Source: Natrinema gari JCM 14663 (GTDB lineage: Archaea > Halobacteriota > Halobacteria > Halobacteriales > Natrialbaceae). From it: a stretch of DNA of 64,000 nt. Below are positions 62,078 to 64,000 of the stretch, in pieces; position 1 is the first letter of the stretch; every line of letters starts with the position of its first letter. The notes under the pieces are model-generated. The model saw only the letters and a list, made by a program, of their open reading frames with translations, was not told where the DNA came from and searched no databases. Location of the stretch: positions 103,157-167,156 of the forward strand of contig NZ_AOIJ01000033.1 in the NCBI RefSeq assembly GCF_000337175.1, written 5' to 3'. A program made the translations under genes and the position numbers.

Positions 62078-63567
62078 TGGCGGAGCGTTCGGTCGACGAG
62101 GAACCGACGCGCCGATCCGGGGGTTTCGGCGGGCGGACGACCGGCGGGCTCTACGGCTCGAGTCACCCGCCGGAGCGACAGCGCGACCGGGTGACCAGCG
62201 GAGAGTTGCCGGTTGCCGTCTACGGGCTCGGCAAGATGGGACTCCCGCTCGCGGCGGTGTACGCCGAGACGACGGGTAACGTGACCGGTGTCGATGTCGA
62301 CCCCGCGGTCGTCGACACGATCGCCAGCGGCGGGAGTCACGTCGGCGGCGAACCCGGACTCGACGACCTCGTCGCCGCCCAGGTCGACGCCGGCCGACTC
62401 GAGGCGACGACCGACGGCGAGGCGGCGGCGGCCGCGGCGCGGATTCACGTCGTCATCGTCCCGACCCTGCTGGACGACGAGAACGAGCCGGACCTGACGA
62501 CCGTCGAGTCAGTTGCCGACGATATCGCCGCCGGACTCGCCCCGGGGGACCTGGTGATCGCCGAGTCGACGCTTCCGCCGGGGACCTGCCGCGATGTCCT
62601 CCGGCCCCATCTCGCGAGCGAGAGCGGACTCGCGCCCGACGCGTTCGGGCTCGCGTTCTGTCCGGAACGCACGTCCTCGGGGACGGCGCTGCGGGACATC
62701 CGCGGCCAGTACCCCAAGGTCGTCGGCGGCGTCGACGCGGCGAGCACTCGCGCCGCGGCGATCGTCTACGAGGAACTCTCGGACAACGACGTCCACCCGG
62801 TTTCGGACGCGACGACCGCGGAAGCGGTCAAAGTGTTCGAAGGGCTCTACCGCGACGTAAACATCGGCCTGGCGAACGAACTCGGCCGCCTCGCGGACGA
62901 GCTCGGGATCTCCGTTCGCGAGGCGATCGACACGGCAAACGACTTGCCCATGTGTCAGTTGCACGACCCCGGTCCGGGCGTCGGCGGCCACTGTATCCCG
63001 TACTATCCGCACTTCCTGCTCGGCCGAACCGACGAGCCGCTGGCCGTGACTGGGACTGCCCGCCGCGTCAACGACGAGATGCCGGCGGTCGTCGCCGACC
63101 GCCTCGAGCGGGAACTCGAGCGGGCCGGTATCGCCCTCGCGGACGCCTCGGTCGTCATCCTCGGGCTCACGTATCGCCCCGGCGTCGAGGAGATCCGTGC
63201 CTCGCCCGCGCTGGGGCTCATCGACGCCCTCGGCGAGCACGGCGCGGACATCGCCGGCGTCGACCCGCTCGTCGATCCGGCCGACTACGGCGCGCGACCG
63301 GTCGCGATCGACGGGCTGGCTGCGGAGTCGTTCGACGCCGCCGTGATCGTCACGCCCCACGCGGCGTTCGATCGGATCGACTGGACCGCGCTCGAGCCGA
63401 TGGTGGTCGTCGACGGCCGGGACGCGGTCGATCTCTCGGAGACGGCCCATCGGGAATACGACCTGGCTGGCTCGAGCGACGGACGGCCGCCGAGCGGAGC
63501 GCGCGGCGACGCGGGGAGCCACCGTGGAGCGTCGAGGACGACGCCGGGCGGAGAGAACGATGTATAA
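62077..63567 (+). CDS. Nucleotide-sugar dehydrogenase (WbpA/WecC-like)
   Basis: A 496-residue UDP-sugar 6-dehydrogenase. It has an unusual hydrophilic N-terminal extension of about 45 residues, then VAVYGLGKMGLPLAAVYAE (NAD), STLPPGTC, FCPERTSSGTALRDI, the catalytic Cys306 in GPGVGGHCIP, and the C-terminal VVILGLTYRPGVEEIRASPALGLIDAL. The GVGGHCIPYYPHF form favours UDP-HexNAc dehydrogenases (WbpA or WecC) over UDP-glucose dehydrogenase. It would oxidise UDP-GlcNAc to UDP-GlcNAcA, the first step of the proposed pathway. Its end overlaps the glycosyltransferase by eight bases. Confidence 0.9.
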   Translation: MAERSVDEEPTRRSGGFGGRTTGGLYGSSHPPERQRDRVTSGELPVAVYGLGKMGLPLAAVYAETTGNVTGVDVDPAVVDTIASGGSHVGGEPGLDDLVAAQVDAGRLEATTDGEAAAAAARIHVVIVPTLLDDENEPDLTTVESVADDIAAGLAPGDLVIAESTLPPGTCRDVLRPHLASESGLAPDAFGLAFCPERTSSGTALRDIRGQYPKVVGGVDAASTRAAAIVYEELSDNDVHPVSDATTAEAVKVFEGLYRDVNIGLANELGRLADELGISVREAIDTANDLPMCQLHDPGPGVGGHCIPYYPHFLLGRTDEPLAVTGTARRVNDEMPAVVADRLERELERAGIALADASVVILGLTYRPGVEEIRASPALGLIDALGEHGADIAGVDPLVDPADYGARPVAIDGLAAESFDAAVIVTPHAAFDRIDWTALEPMVVVDGRDAVDLSETAHREYDLAGSSDGRPPSGARGDAGSHRGASRTTPGGENDV

Positions 63568-64000
63568 GGGAGACCGGATCGGCGTCGTCGTCACGGCATA
63601 CGACGAGGCGTCGTTCGTCGGCCGCGTCATCGAGACGGTACCCGACTTCGTCGACCGGATCTACGCCGTCGACGACCGATCGCCCGACGACAGTTGGGCG
63701 GTCATCAGGCGGGCCGCCGAGCGGGTCAACGAGGAAGCCGAGGGCGAGACACTGCCGGCTGTCGCGGCGGCCGATGGCGGCGACGACCGGCGCGTCGTCC
63801 CGATCCGTCACGCGGAGAACCGCGGCTACGGTGCGGCGGTCAAGACGGGCTACCGCCGCGCCGCCGAGGACGGGATGGACGTCGTCGCCGTGATGAACGG
63901 CGACGGGCAGATGGACCCCGCCATCCTCGATCGGATCGTCGACCCCGTCGTCACCGGCGAGGTCGAGTACGCCAAGGGCAACCGGCTGCTCCGTCCCGAG
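63560..64000 (+). CDS. Family 2 glycosyltransferase, cut by window end
   Basis: The first 147 residues of a GT2 enzyme: IGVVVTAYDEASFVGRVIETVP, AVDDRSPDD (first Asp pair), HAENRGYGAAVKTGYRRA and VAVMNGDGQMDP (metal-binding DxD-like GDGQMDP). This form resembles dolichyl/polyprenyl-phosphate glycosyltransferases and Agl-type transferases of archaeal N-glycosylation. It overlaps the dehydrogenase and so belongs to the sugar operon; it would use the sugar nucleotide made there or start the lipid-linked glycan. Confidence 0.88.
   Translation, partial: MYKGDRIGVVVTAYDEASFVGRVIETVPDFVDRIYAVDDRSPDDSWAVIRRAAERVNEEAEGETLPAVAAADGGDDRRVVPIRHAENRGYGAAVKTGYRRAAEDGMDVVAVMNGDGQMDPAILDRIVDPVVTGEVEYAKGNRLLRPE

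Noticed and set aside
1..64000. tRNA genes, CRISPR arrays, complete insertion sequences
   Set aside because: No tRNA T-arm (TTCGAATC-like with matching arms) in intergenic DNA, no regularly spaced repeats, and no intact transposase with terminal inverted repeats were seen by eye.

Overview
The window is high-GC, haloarchaeal chromosomal DNA. The proteins are strongly acidic, Tat (RR) signals and lipoboxes are common, promoters look like TATA boxes with short or no leaders, and several families are typical of haloarchaea (split Mrp antiporter, DUF7344-type regulators, CbtAB, TiaS, DRG GTPase, azf-like dehydrogenase). The richness in CTCGAG-like words and the gene content suggest a Natrinema/Haloterrigena-type member of the Natrialbaceae. 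That placement is an inference. I saw no rRNA, tRNA or CRISPR array.

1-34 kb is mostly core and housekeeping DNA. In order it holds: a cinA end, a class I aminotransferase, an ArsA/Get3 ATPase, purF, a MutS-like ATPase, an HTTM membrane protein, a Dps-like ferritin and a DyP-like lipoprotein. A redox group follows (DCC protein, 2Fe-2S ferredoxin, azf-like dehydrogenase, glutathionyl-hydroquinone reductase homologue, glutaredoxin). Then come an orphan DNA methyltransferase, a TrkA-N protein, a nucleobase permease, an XRE-type regulator, tiaS, a DRG GTPase, an NhaC antiporter, a VOC protein, UspA, a small HTH/membrane pair, a hydrolase, a Tat-exported glycerophosphodiesterase and a degenerate tyrosine recombinase. 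A strong C-rich hairpin with its own TATA-like box (17.72-17.83 kb) is a candidate small RNA.

34.3-42.8 kb is a nine-gene, translationally coupled Mrp Na+/H+ antiporter operon read on the minus strand (E-F-G-DUF4040-B-C-D-D-D). MrpE is fused to a UspA-like domain. Divergent from it is a cobalt-uptake unit (CbtB-CbtA-2Fe-2S protein) with a palindrome in its promoter region, followed by pyrD.

45.5-47.3 kb is a sharply AT-rich island. It carries a Tat-exported protein of unknown function and a small lipoprotein, with a 31-bp tandem duplication between them that changes the end of the first protein. The island looks horizontally acquired. It is followed by debris, including the 5' stub of an ABC ATPase.

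48-64 kb holds an allantoinase/dihydroorotase-type enzyme, an epimerase, several small winged-helix or membrane-anchored regulators and a secreted acidic repeat protein with about 21 N-glycosylation sequons. It ends with a tightly overlapping sugar operon (acyltransferase, DegT aminotransferase, Gfo/Idh oxidoreductase, UDP-sugar dehydrogenase, glycosyltransferase). This operon matches the bacterial WbpD-E-B-A logic for UDP-2,3-diacetamido-glucuronate. The region is probably a surface-glycan and glycoprotein locus. The most novel items are the AT-rich island, the C-rich hairpin RNA candidate, the sequon-rich protein next to the sugar operon and several enzymes with altered active-site residues.
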